From contig JAIQCW010000136.1 in the NCBI GenBank assembly GCA_020283715.1, positions 1 to 46,813 on the forward strand: DNA of 46,813 bases. Reading direction: 5' to 3'. Made by a program: the position numbers and the translations under genes. Of the stretch, positions 15,147 through 24,302 are shown in pieces (position 1 is the stretch's first letter; each line of letters starts with the position of its first letter). Origin of the DNA: Cytauxzoon felis. Taxonomy: Eukaryota; Apicomplexa; Aconoidasida; Piroplasmida; Theileriidae. The notes under the pieces are model-generated. The model did not search any database, was not told the origin of the DNA, and saw nothing but the letters and a program-made list of their open reading frames with translations.

Positions 15147-15857
15147 TTATTCATGAGATTGATGATTTAGTGTAGAGATGTAGGTATCATTGAATGCTTC
15201 ATAATATGATTGAAATTGTGTTAATTTAATTTCATTGAATTTGACATCAAGATTGAGATTATTATAATTGGAGAGTGAGTTACCGATGATGATAGTATTT
15301 TGTAGATTATAAATTGAATTAAATTTATTATCATTAAAATTTGAATTGATAGTACCATCTATATTGATAATTTTAGCGAGTTGATATGGATTTTTATTAA
15401 TAATTAGACCATTGATAATATATTTATATAAATACATTTCACAATGTGGCATAAATAATATTAATTGATGATTATGATTATTATCATTATTAATATTAAT
15501 AAAATTGAAATAATTATTATATTTTAATTCATTTAATAATAAATTCCATAATTTATAATCAAATTTTGTCATTAATGGATCATAAATATAAATATTTTTA
15601 TTAATATTAAAATATTTTATAATTATAATTGCTAATATCCATTGATATCTACATGATTTCATTAATGATAATATATTATTTGTAGGTGTACCACAACCTA
15701 ATGCTATAAAATGTATATATTTTGATACAATTTTATTACTTAAATTTATTATTACATATTTAATAAATTTATAATCTATATCTAACATATTATTATACAT
15801 TAATTTTATACGATTTATTATTTTATTTAATTCATCTTCATCTATTTCTTTAGACAT
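15147..15857 (-). CDS. SRR1-like domain protein
   Basis: A 236-residue single exon. It has the SRR1-like pattern in order: IHFIALGCGTPTNN (family ALGxGS), QWILAIIIIKYF, IYIYDPLMTKFDYKLWNLL (family DPxF), LILFMPHCEMYLY (the FMPHC motif) and TIIIGNSLSNYN (the IGNSF-like motif). SRR1 proteins are small conserved eukaryotic proteins first linked to plant circadian and light signalling; in parasites the role is unknown. The N-terminal ~45 residues are Asn/Ile/Lys-rich, as in this genome generally. The ATG at 15857 overlaps by one base the predicted stop of the upstream ISWI gene (TAATG), which is unusual for nuclear genes. Confidence 0.75.
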   Translation of the reverse strand: MSKEIDEDELNKIINRIKLMYNNMLDIDYKFIKYVIINLSNKIVSKYIHFIALGCGTPTNNILSLMKSCRYQWILAIIIIKYFNINKNIYIYDPLMTKFDYKLWNLLLNELKYNNYFNFININNDNNHNHQLILFMPHCEMYLYKYIINGLIINKNPYQLAKIINIDGTINSNFNDNKFNSIYNLQNTIIIGNSLSNYNNLNLDVKFNEIKLTQFQSYYEAFNDTYISTLNHQSHE

Positions 15858-18800
15858 TATATATACTGATTATATACCCAATGTATACTAACTTCATCAT
15901 CATTCTTCTCTCTTCTGTCTCTTAATCTTTTCAACTGTTGTAATTTTTGTATTCTATTAATCATTTATAAAATTTTAATAATCTTCAACTTACATCTTTA
16001 ACAATATGTTTTATAATATAATCTACCCTCTTTGCTAAATCTATATTACTCCTACTCTTAAAAAACATATTACATTTAAATCTAGGATCCATCCTTATCA
16101 ATTCATTAATATAATTCCATCTCTCATAACCAAATATCGCTACAATATTCAATAACCACCTATCCTCATCCTCACTAAATGTCGATTTACTACGATGAGC
16201 AGAAAATAAACTCTCTGTACCAACCCATGGATTCTTCAATTGACCCTGCTTTGTCAATATTATCTGTAATATTTATTAAGTTAATCATTTATATATTTAA
16301 TATACACTTCGTTCCACTTGAGGTTACATCACTATCTACTAGTACAACCTTTCGTCGTCCTGCCGTCAGCTTCTCCACTTGAGGTCTTTCCACTAGGCGT
16401 GGAGCCCTCTTCTAATTACCTATCTCTAAAGAGTAAAGTCACTCCCGGAGATCGTGGCGGTGAGAAGGGTAGTGATGGATCATCCATCATGGGAATGATG
16501 GAAGATGCTGCTAAGGATGTGTACTACTAGACCTCAAGTGGAGAACCCGCAGCTGATCTCAGGGAAGCGGAGGGGGAACTAAATAGAGAAGGCCACCACG
16601 GCGAGTGGAAGAGGTGAAGGTGGTGAAGAAGAGGTGGACTAGACCTCAGGTGGATTGGTTTTATAATAATGTTTGGTATGACGTACATTATGTAATTGGT
16701 GTATTTTGAGTAGATTTTCTTCACCTAGTTCGATTTTTTTGATATATTTTTGCCAATCGGTGAGTGTATTATATTTTTGCCAGAAGACTCGACTATATTC
16801 TTTAACTTCATCATAAGATTTACCTTCGATCATTGTAGTAATAGATTTGATATCATAACGACTATACATTGTACATGCCCTAATAAATTAATGATAATAT
16901 AATTTAAAATTACTTTATAAAATTATTAAAATCCTTCTTAGACCATGTACTAAAACCCTCATTCAATAAATTCTCCTTCAACATCTGCAAATCCTCCGGT
17001 AATACACCAAACTCCATCTCATGCTGATGTATACGCAATAACTCCTCACGATTGTAAAATTGATACTCCTATATATATTATATGAAGAGTTAAATATCAA
17101 CTAGACGTCATCATCCACCTGAGGTTACATCATCACTACCCACTCTTCTTCCACTCGCCGTGGTGGCCTCTTCTATTTACTTCCCCCACCGCTTCCCTGA
17201 GATCAGCTGCGGGTTCTCCACTTGAGGTTACATCTACTACATCCTTAGCACCATCTTCCATCATTCCCATGATGGATGATCCATCACTAACTTCCACCAC
17301 GATCTCCGGGAGTGGCTATACCGTTTACGGGGAGGTAATTGGAGGAAGGCTCCACGCCGAGTGGAAGAGGTGAAGGTAGTGACTGGACCTCGAGTGGAAG
17401 AGGTAACTTCGTATATTGTTCGTTAAACATACGGGTAATGAGATGGTTTTATCAAAGTGTTTTTGAGTATTATAGAGTTCGAGTTGTTCTTTGGCGATTC
17501 TGAGTTTGCGTCTGGATTCTCTTTCGATGATATTATCATTGATGATTTTGAGTGATTCTAGTTGATTCCATTGTTGTTTATCATCATCATTGGAATCGAT
17601 GGTATATTGGTATAATTGTTGTGTATTATTATTGATTGAGAAATCGAGTAATGCTTTTTTGGTATGTGTGGTTAATTTATTATTGAGGCAATTAGCTCTT
17701 TCAAGTCCTTTACTGAGTATAACATCAAGATCGGCATCTGTGATACCTTCATCACCAGCTTTGAAGATATGTCCTGCACCATATTGTACCATAGCTAATA
17801 ATTCTTTTTGTGCTAATCGTCCATGTTGTATAACAGCAGAATCTAATTGTAATTTTAATGTAGCACGTTCAATAATTTTTTCTTCAATAGTATATTCATG
17901 TACAAGACGATAAACATGTACAGGTTTTAATTGTCCAATACGATGTGCACGATCAATAGCTTGTAAATCAACTTGTGGATTCCAATCACTATCATATAAT
18001 ATAACAACATCAGCAGTAGCAAGATTAATACCTAAACCACCAGCTCTAGTAGATAATAAAAAAATAGGTACTTGTGAATTAGGTAAATTAAATGATGAAA
18101 TTTGTGAATCACGATCTTCACTAGAAGTATTACCATCAATTCTATAATATAAATAACTTCTCATTCTACAATAATCTTCAAGTATATCAAGCATTCTAGA
18201 CATTTGACTAAATATTAATACTCTAGAATTATTATTTAATAATCTAGATAATAATTTATCTAATACATTTAATTTACCAGCATTTTCAACAAGATGTTCA
18301 CCAAATGGATCATCATTACGATTTTCATAACCATCAAATAAATATGGATGATTACATGCTTTTCTAAGTTGCATAGCAAGATTAAGTAATTGTACATGTA
18401 TACCAGATTTACTATTATCATCAATACCTAATTCTGGTACATTTTTTCTTAATAAATCTTTATATAATTGTTTTTGCATTTTTGATAATGGTATCATTAA
18501 TAATAATTCATTTTTAGGTGGTATATCTGTTAATACATCTTTTTTTGAACGTCTTAACATAAATGGACGTAATATATCATGTAATCTAGCTATTATTTTT
18601 AAATTTCTTGATTCTCTTTCTGATTGTGTTAATTCTTTTGGACCTATTAAATCAAATACATATTCAAATTCATCTGATGATGTAAATACATCTGGAAATA
18701 AAAAATTTAATAATGCCCATAATTCTTTTAAATTATTTTGTAATGGTGTACCCGTTATTAATAATCTATATTCTGTACGAAACATACGTACTACTTCACT

Positions 18801-19412
18801 TAATTTTGATTCTTCATTTTTTATACGATGTGCTTCATCTATTATTATATATTTCCATAATAATTTATTTAATGCACCTTTTGTTTTACAACATGTCTCA
18901 TATGATGTTACTATTACATCATATTTTGTTGGATCTACTAATTCATTATTCATTAAATATTGACGCTCTTCTTTATTACCAATAAATTTTAATACACGTA
19001 TACTAGGACAAAATCTATTTATCTCATTAATCCAATTACCAATTGTTGATTTTGGTGCTAATACTAAATGTAAACCATTTATATTATAATTCTCTTTCAA
19101 ATATGCTATAAAACTAATCGTTTGAAATGTTTTACCTAAACCCATCTCATCAGCTAATATACCATTCAATCCTTTATTATATAAACCAACCAACCATCGT
19201 AAACCATCCAATTGATATGGTTTTGCTTTACCTATCAATATACTAGGCTGATTTATAACTTCTGGTAACTTCCTATCAATATCATTACCATCATCTATTA
19301 TATTCTTCCTACCACGAGATAATATCTCATCTATAGAACCATCATTATTCAATAACATATGTAATGCACTTGTACCCAAAGATACCCTTTCATATCCTAT
19401 ACCAGCATCCAT
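15857..19412 (-). CDS. ISWI: ISWI-family chromatin remodelling ATPase
   Basis: Exons 19412-17433, 17068-16914, 16879-16645, 16263-15994 and (less sure) 15934-15857 give about 905 residues. Exon 1 holds the SNF2 helicase core: motif I DEMGLGKT, the DEAH box IIDEAHRIKNE, LLITGTPLQNN, RVLIFSQMSRMLDILEDY, STRAGGLGINL and DRAHRIGQ. Exons 2-4 give the ISWI C-terminal module: HAND (EYQFYNREELLRIHQHEMEFG), SANT (FSTWSKKDFNNFIKACTMYS, rebuilt across a 34-nt intron) and SLIDE (FSEDEDRWLLNIVAIFGYERW ... FKSRSNIDLAKR). ISWI slides and spaces nucleosomes. Introns 1 (17069-17432) and 3 (16264-16644) carry modular elements; in intron 3 the donor is the element's own CCTGAG^GTC end. The N-terminus is short compared with animal ISWI, so an upstream exon could be missing. 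Confidence 0.9.
16310..16655. repeat. Modular element copy 8 (ISWI intron 3)
   Basis: Runs from CCACTTGAGGTTACA (16315) to cctcaggtgg (16644-16653). It includes CTGCCGTCAGCTTCTC, a CACTAGGCGTGGAG variant, the inverted core, the CATCATGGGAATGATGG block, CAGCTGATCTCAGGGAAGCG and GGCCACCACGGCGAGTGG. Its right edge forms the donor of ISWI intron 3 on the minus strand. Confidence 0.9.
17105..17412. repeat. Modular element copy 9 (ISWI intron 1)
   Basis: CCACCTGAGGTTACA, TTCCACTCGCCGTGGTGGCC, CTTCCCTGAGATCAGCTGCGG, end motif, ATCATTCCCATGATGG block, CGATCTCCGGGAGTGG, GTTTACGGGGAGGTAATTGG, GGCTCCACGCCGAGTGG and cctcgagtgg. It lies inside the 364-nt intron whose donor is GTATGTTTAACG on the minus strand. 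Confidence 0.9.
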
Positions 19413-19860
19413 TTTCTACCACAATTATACATCAAATTTATATATACTACATAAAATTATTATACAATCTCTACAAAAGTTACGTCATTTATTGAAATAC
19501 GGTCATGACAATCAAATGAAATACAAAAATAATGATAAATATAACCAAAAATTTAAATCATTTCCATCATTTATATAATATTATATTCATCATCAATATA
19601 AATATCAAGAGACCATCAACACCTTGACATTACAAGATACAATAAACATCAACAATCAAATATCAACAACACACTCAACTATAGTCATTAATTGATCTAT
19701 AATTTTATATTTTAAATTGAAATTATTAAAATTCTTCAATTTTTATTACATCTGTCACGTCTAATACGGATATCATCTACATCACCACCCATATGTCACC
19801 TACACAACTATATACTACACATTAATGTCAATATATTATTAATAATATCAAATTAATTCA
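19413..19860. promoter_or_regulatory. Intergenic region upstream of ISWI
   Basis: About 450 bp of very AT-rich sequence between the ISWI start and the end of the next minus-strand gene. No ORF, RNA gene or modular element is seen. It presumably holds the ISWI promoter and the upstream gene's 3' end. Confidence 0.4.
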
Positions 19861-21090
19861 TTATTTATAGTATTGTAAATTAATGAATTTCCTCTCATCA
19901 TCTTCAATACCTCAAGGTCAATTCTCGCATCCGGACTCAACACCTCCATCAAACACCCACCACTATCTTGAAGACAACTTCCATTCGGCGTCCAATCACT
20001 ATCTTTTCCACTCACCATTCCATCTGAAGTCGTCCTGTAATTGCCACTCCCCTTGGTGGCTACACTCGAGGTCCTGCCGTCAGCTCTTCTATTTACCTTT
20101 CCCTTCGCTTCCCTGAGATCAGCTACGGGTAATCCACCTGAGGTCCAATCACTATCTTCTTCACCACCTTCACCTCTTCCACTAGGCCTTCCACCTGAGG
20201 TTATTCCACTAGGCGTGGAGCCTCTCCTATTTACTTCCCCCTTCGCTTCCCAGAGATCAGCTGCGGGTTCCACTTGAGGTCTAGTACTACTCTTCATTCC
20301 ACTTGATGTTACATCCAATACATCCTTAGCAGCATCTTCCATCATTCCCATGATGGATGATCCATCACTACCCTCTTCACCTCCGCCACGATCTCCGGGA
20401 GTGGCTTTACTCTTTAGAGATAGGTAATTGGGAGAGGGCTCCACGCCGAGTGGAACAGAGTTGGATTGGACCTCAGGTGGAGAAGAGTCGGATTGGATAG
20501 GTATAATTTGATTATAAATAAGATTTCTATGATTAGTATGAGTTTCTTTTATAATCTTGAGTATATTATGATCATTGATTGTATAATAGGTATTATTTTC
20601 TTTATTGATATAATAAAGTCCATTTATACTGGATAATTTATATTGTGATGTATATCCTAATGGTAAATTATTGGGTAATTTATTAATGGGTATAGAATGA
20701 CCAAGTAAATTTGATACTTTATATAATAATTCTTGTTGTTTAATATTTAATTTCTTATAAACTGATTTCATTTCAATTATAAAATGTTCTGTATTATTAG
20801 ATGAATAACCATTTCTATATTTATAAATATAATAATTATTACAATAAAATTATAAATAAACTTACAATTTTAATATAACAAGACAATATAAAATATGTAA
20901 TATTTGTATTGGATTCAATTGTATATTTTTCAATTTCTCTATCATCACATCAATAATATTGAAATTATTATAACCTAATCTTATTAACATATACAAATGA
21001 TATGAATATTGACCAGATTTATAATATACATCATCTAATATCATCTCCAAATAATCAATAACAGAATTCAATACCGAATATGATGATAAC
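19861..21090 (-). CDS. RAP/OPR-like organellar RNA-binding protein, 3' part of a split gene
   Basis: Exons 21090-20866 and 20814-20472 join in phase (48-nt spacer) to a helical-repeat stretch (SSYSVLNSVIDYLEMILDD, NIIDVMIEKLKNIQLNPIQ) followed by a RAP-like C-terminal region (LPNNLPLGYTSQYKL ... HRNLIYNQIIPIQ). A short terminal exon ending EDDERKFINLQYYK (stop 19861-19863) fits the RAP C-terminus, but its phase does not match the only visible donor (CCTGAG^GTCC at 20472, again an element end). A frameshift or a missed exon is therefore possible. RAP proteins act on organelle RNA. No start codon is convincing here; the N-terminal exons appear to be those at 24303-26235, 3.2 kb upstream, with two Tpr-related genes between. 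Confidence 0.55.
19905..20490. repeat. Modular element copy 10, double-length (RAP-like gene terminal intron)
   Basis: About 580 bp made of at least two units. It has repeated CTTCCCTGAGATCAGCT blocks (about 20105 and 20250, the latter CCCAGAGATCAGC), several end motifs, CACTAGGC(C/G) variants, an ATCATTCCCATGATGG block, one CGATCTCCGGGAGTGG core and a final CTCCACGCCGAGTGG ... cctcaggtgg. This is the longest copy in the window. Open frames through it are spurious. Confidence 0.88.
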
Positions 21091-21149
21091 CTATAGAAAT
21101 ATATATTATGAAATATATAGAATACATTAATACAAATCATATCGTATAT

Positions 21150-21475
21150 TAATACACACGAGGTCCAATCCTTATCTTCACATTTCCACTTTCCGTTCCA
21201 CCTGAAGTCCATCCTGCCGTCAGCTTCTCCACTTGAGGTCTTTCCACTAGGCGTGGAGCCTCTTCTATTTACCTCCCCCTCAAACTCCCGTAGATCGTTC
21301 TCGGGTAATCCACTTGAGGTTAAATCACTAACTTCCTGTTCTTCCGGGTAGATTTCCTGTTCTTAGGGGTTGACATACCGAGGATGATCTACGGGAATCC
21401 GAGGGGAGATAATTGGAAGAAGCCTCCACGGCGAGTGGAACACTGGTTGTAACATCAGGTGGAAGAAGCCTCTAG
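21150..21475. repeat. Modular element copy 11 (left border of Tpr pair)
   Basis: Degenerate left end (cacacgaggtcc), CACCTGAAGTCC, CTGCCGTCAGCTTCTC, an end motif, a CACTAGGCGTGGAG variant, CTCCCGTAGATCG, an end motif, a unique ~70-bp patch with two CCTGTTCTT copies, GATCTACGGGA, GCCTCCACGGCGAGTGG and TGTAACATCAGGTGG. It lies exactly between the RAP-like 3' exons and the first Tpr-related gene. Confidence 0.85.
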
Positions 21476-21569
21476 GTTAGTTTAAAAGAGTATTGATTAA
21501 TGACTATTTATGGTAATGTTCAACCCGGAAGAACAGGAATAAAATTTTATTTCATAATAAATATAAATC

Positions 21570-22781
21570 TCAAATTATTATGGATATGTTCACGATAGTA
21601 ATCGTGAGTAATACATTAAAAGCAGCAATATCGCCATTAAATGGATTACTTGTATTACTAGTTTGTGCTCCGGCTCCTGCGAATCCTACGGCTTCTAGCC
21701 ACTCTTGTACGGTGTTAAATGAAACACATATGATTCCAATTACAAGATTGCTATTATTTATAATTTTGGATATCCGTCCATTGGGGAAATGCATTAATGA
21801 AATAAAAATATGTATAAATAAAACATATGGTATAATACCCAACCATCCAATTAAATGCCACCACCATTTATCACTATTCCAATGATTACCACCTGGTCCT
21901 TTTTGTGCTATATCTAGTGCTGCTATAATAAATGTTGGTATGTTAGCTATAAATTGAATGGCTAAATCAATTTTCTTTCCAACAACAGAGTCCACCAATT
22001 GATAGGGAGAGATGGATGGATAAAAAATATACACCGTGCCTAGAGAACAAGCTAACATGAATATAGGAGACCAATCTGCAGCATGTGTACCAAATAGTTG
22101 ATCAATACCTTGATTAGGATCTTCAGTTGCAGTAGAATCCTCTTTAATATCTATTCCAATGTTCACTGACCATAGGATGGCTGTTATCCCCAGGATTAAT
22201 ATCGTAATCCAAAATTGAACTTTCAAAATGCTCCTATCAAAATCTTCCCAACTAAATCTAACGGATAACCAACTGCAAATGTGGTGTTGAAAGAAGGTGA
22301 AAAAACCCGATGCTGGAATCCCAGCACCATACATTGAGGCATTCATCCCCTCCAGTTTAAATGCAGAGGCACAGTATAAACCATTTGTAAAGGTCATTAG
22401 GATAATACTCCAAAAGAATTCATTAAATTTGCCGTAATCATCACCAGCTTTAAATAATTTATATGATATGATACCAGATGCGAACATCGACCAGACAAAT
22501 ACAATAGAGAAGCCTCTAAAAACATTCTTTGGTATTGAATCAGGTTTAATTCTAAATAACCAAACTATTATATTGGCTATGTATTGTCCCAACACATTTA
22601 ATAACTCCATCGGAGTATGGATTTTATATATAAACAGCCCAACGACATCAGGAGGGAGATGATAACGCTTCAATATATGAGGAGCACAAGTCATGGCAAT
22701 TCTATGTGGAGTGAGCATAATAAAGCCAGCCAGAAACATAGCAACCTTACACAGAGCTGGATGTTGATGTGGACCAGCCAT
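21570..22781 (-). CDS. Tpr-related multi-span membrane protein, short form
   Basis: A 403-residue intronless ORF. The N-terminal half has about five or six hydrophobic spans (KVAMFLAGFIMLTPHRIA, LLNVLGQYIANIIVWLF, SMFASGIISYKLF, FWITILILGITAILWSV). A ~30-residue acidic loop follows, then a second membrane half (WSPIFMLACSLGTVYIFYP, SISPYQLVD, LIGWLGIIPYVLFIHIFISL, EWLEAVGFAGAGAQ). This is the same frame as the 1065- and 913-residue fusions, but without the inserted soluble domains, so it may represent the basal form. Its start ATG at 22781 begins MAGPHQHPALCK. It is bracketed by modular elements at 21150-21475 and 22872-23135, and its strand is the same as the split RAP-like gene in which it seems to sit. 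Cell role unknown. Confidence 0.7.
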   Translation of the reverse strand: MAGPHQHPALCKVAMFLAGFIMLTPHRIAMTCAPHILKRYHLPPDVVGLFIYKIHTPMELLNVLGQYIANIIVWLFRIKPDSIPKNVFRGFSIVFVWSMFASGIISYKLFKAGDDYGKFNEFFWSIILMTFTNGLYCASAFKLEGMNASMYGAGIPASGFFTFFQHHICSWLSVRFSWEDFDRSILKVQFWITILILGITAILWSVNIGIDIKEDSTATEDPNQGIDQLFGTHAADWSPIFMLACSLGTVYIFYPSISPYQLVDSVVGKKIDLAIQFIANIPTFIIAALDIAQKGPGGNHWNSDKWWWHLIGWLGIIPYVLFIHIFISLMHFPNGRISKIINNSNLVIGIICVSFNTVQEWLEAVGFAGAGAQTSNTSNPFNGDIAAFNVLLTITIVNISIII

Positions 22782-22871
22782 TTTAATAGATCCTTGGTTC
22801 CATTTTTTTATTCCAAATTATCCACCTCCCCCGTTATTTAAAGGAATATTTTGAACTCCTATTAATCAGAC

Positions 22872-23135
22872 ACTCAACTTAGGTCTTATATCCACTCGCC
22901 GTGGTGGCTTCTCTATTTATCTCCCCCTCCGCTTCCCTGAGATCAGCTACGGGTTCCACCTGAGGTTACATGACTACAATCGCCACGATCTCTGGGAGTG
23001 GTAATACTCTTTAGAGATAGGTAATTGGAAGAGCTGACGGCAGGATGGACCTCAGGTTGAGAGGCTCCACGCCTAGTGGAAGAAGAGTAGGATTAGACCT
23101 CAGGTGGAGAGCTCTCTGCAAGAGAATGCGAGGTT
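22872..23135. repeat. Modular element copy 12 (between the two tandem Tpr-related genes)
   Basis: CCACTCGCCGTGGTGGC, CTTCCCTGAGATCAGCTACGG, CCACCTGAGGTTACA, CGATCTCTGGGAGTGG, CTCTTTAGAGATAGG, GAGCTGACGGCAGGATGG, an end motif, GCTCCACGCCTAGTGG, cctcaggtgg and CTCTCTGCAAGAG. The 3' end of the downstream truncated Tpr-related ORF runs into this element. Confidence 0.88.
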
Positions 23136-24120
23136 GTACATTCGGATGATGAGTTGTATAAAACATGAAGAAATGCGGAAATATAATGGATATGGATTTG
23201 AACGTTTGATTGTCATTAAATACCGCTATATCATCGTTGAACGCTGCAGGAACAGTACCAAAGTTGATTTTTCCTTCATTATTGGTTACAAAGAAAGACT
23301 CGTCATTATCTTTACGTATCTGCGCTCCTGCGCCTGCAAATCCGATGGATTCTAACCACTCTTGGAAGAAATTAAATATAATCCCAACAAACCCAATAAT
23401 TATTGGGTTACCATAATTTTCGTGATATACAGCCAACATGAGGATGCAATGAGATAGAAATATAAATGTGCAAGCTAAATATGGTATTATAGCTAGCCAT
23501 GATAATTGCCAATACCAAGAATTATCTCTGAGCCAAGTTCTAGTACTAGGACCTATATGTTTATTACCCACTGCATCATCGATAATATCCAGCAGGGCTA
23601 CCGCAAAATTTGGGATAGCAGCCGTAAATAAGATCCATAAATCAATCCTTTTACCCACAATATCATCCTCAACGAGTTGATATGGGCTGATGGAAGGATA
23701 AAATGCGTATACTGTACACAACGAAATGGCAAGCATAAAAATTGGTAACCAGTCACCAACATGACCGACACTCGCACCCTTATCAGTAGGAGCATTATTA
23801 GTATCTTTATCATTACTGAATAATTGTATAATACCCTTATTAGGAGCTTCTTTAGTTTGATCGTGATCATCATCATCTTCTTCGACGTACTTCTTTGTAC
23901 CATAACCGCGTTTAGAATTTTCATCATTTGCGGTACTGTACATATCCCATCCAATATCCACTGTCCACCAAACGGCTGATAGTCCCAATGTTATTATCGT
24001 AACCCAAAATTGGACGTTTAATATGCTTCTATCAAAATCCTCCCAATCAAATCTAACGGATAACCATTCGCATATTTTATGGAGGAAAAAGGTAAATAAT
24101 CCAGGAACTCCTAGTGGAAG
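23011..24120 (-). pseudogene. Truncated Tpr-related gene (5' end missing, 3' end read through an element)
   Basis: In-frame similarity to the 403-residue paralogue begins abruptly near 24,120 (GLFTFFLHKICEWLSVRFDW), equal to about residue 175 of that protein. About 170 N-terminal residues are absent, and no ATG precedes residue MGLSAVWWTVD at 23988. The break lies in an element-like remnant (cctagtggaaggctaggatagacc, 24110-24133). The C-terminal half is intact up to EWLESIGFAGAGAQ, then diverges, and the last ~45 codons are translated element sequence, ending at 23011. It has a longer Asp/Lys-rich central loop than its neighbour. Most likely a decayed copy; an unseen 5' exon cannot be excluded. 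Confidence 0.65.
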
Positions 24121-24302
24121 GCTAGGATAGACCTACGGTGTAACGACGGGCATACGATATAAAATATATACGCCTTAAACACACCTGGTATATTCCATGA
24201 TTGTGAGTAGTGTTGAAATGTATTGCTGATTATATTTATTGGAATCTTTCAAATCGTTGCTGTATATTAACGCCATAAATATTTTATACAATAGTAACTA
24301 AC

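Noticed and set aside
19848..20771. Long minus-strand ORF of 307 residues with recurring peptides such as NYLSLKSKATPGDRG
   Set aside because: Only the first ~100 residues resemble a protein. The rest is translated modular element, and the same peptide appears wherever the element core is read in that frame, so it is not a protein family.
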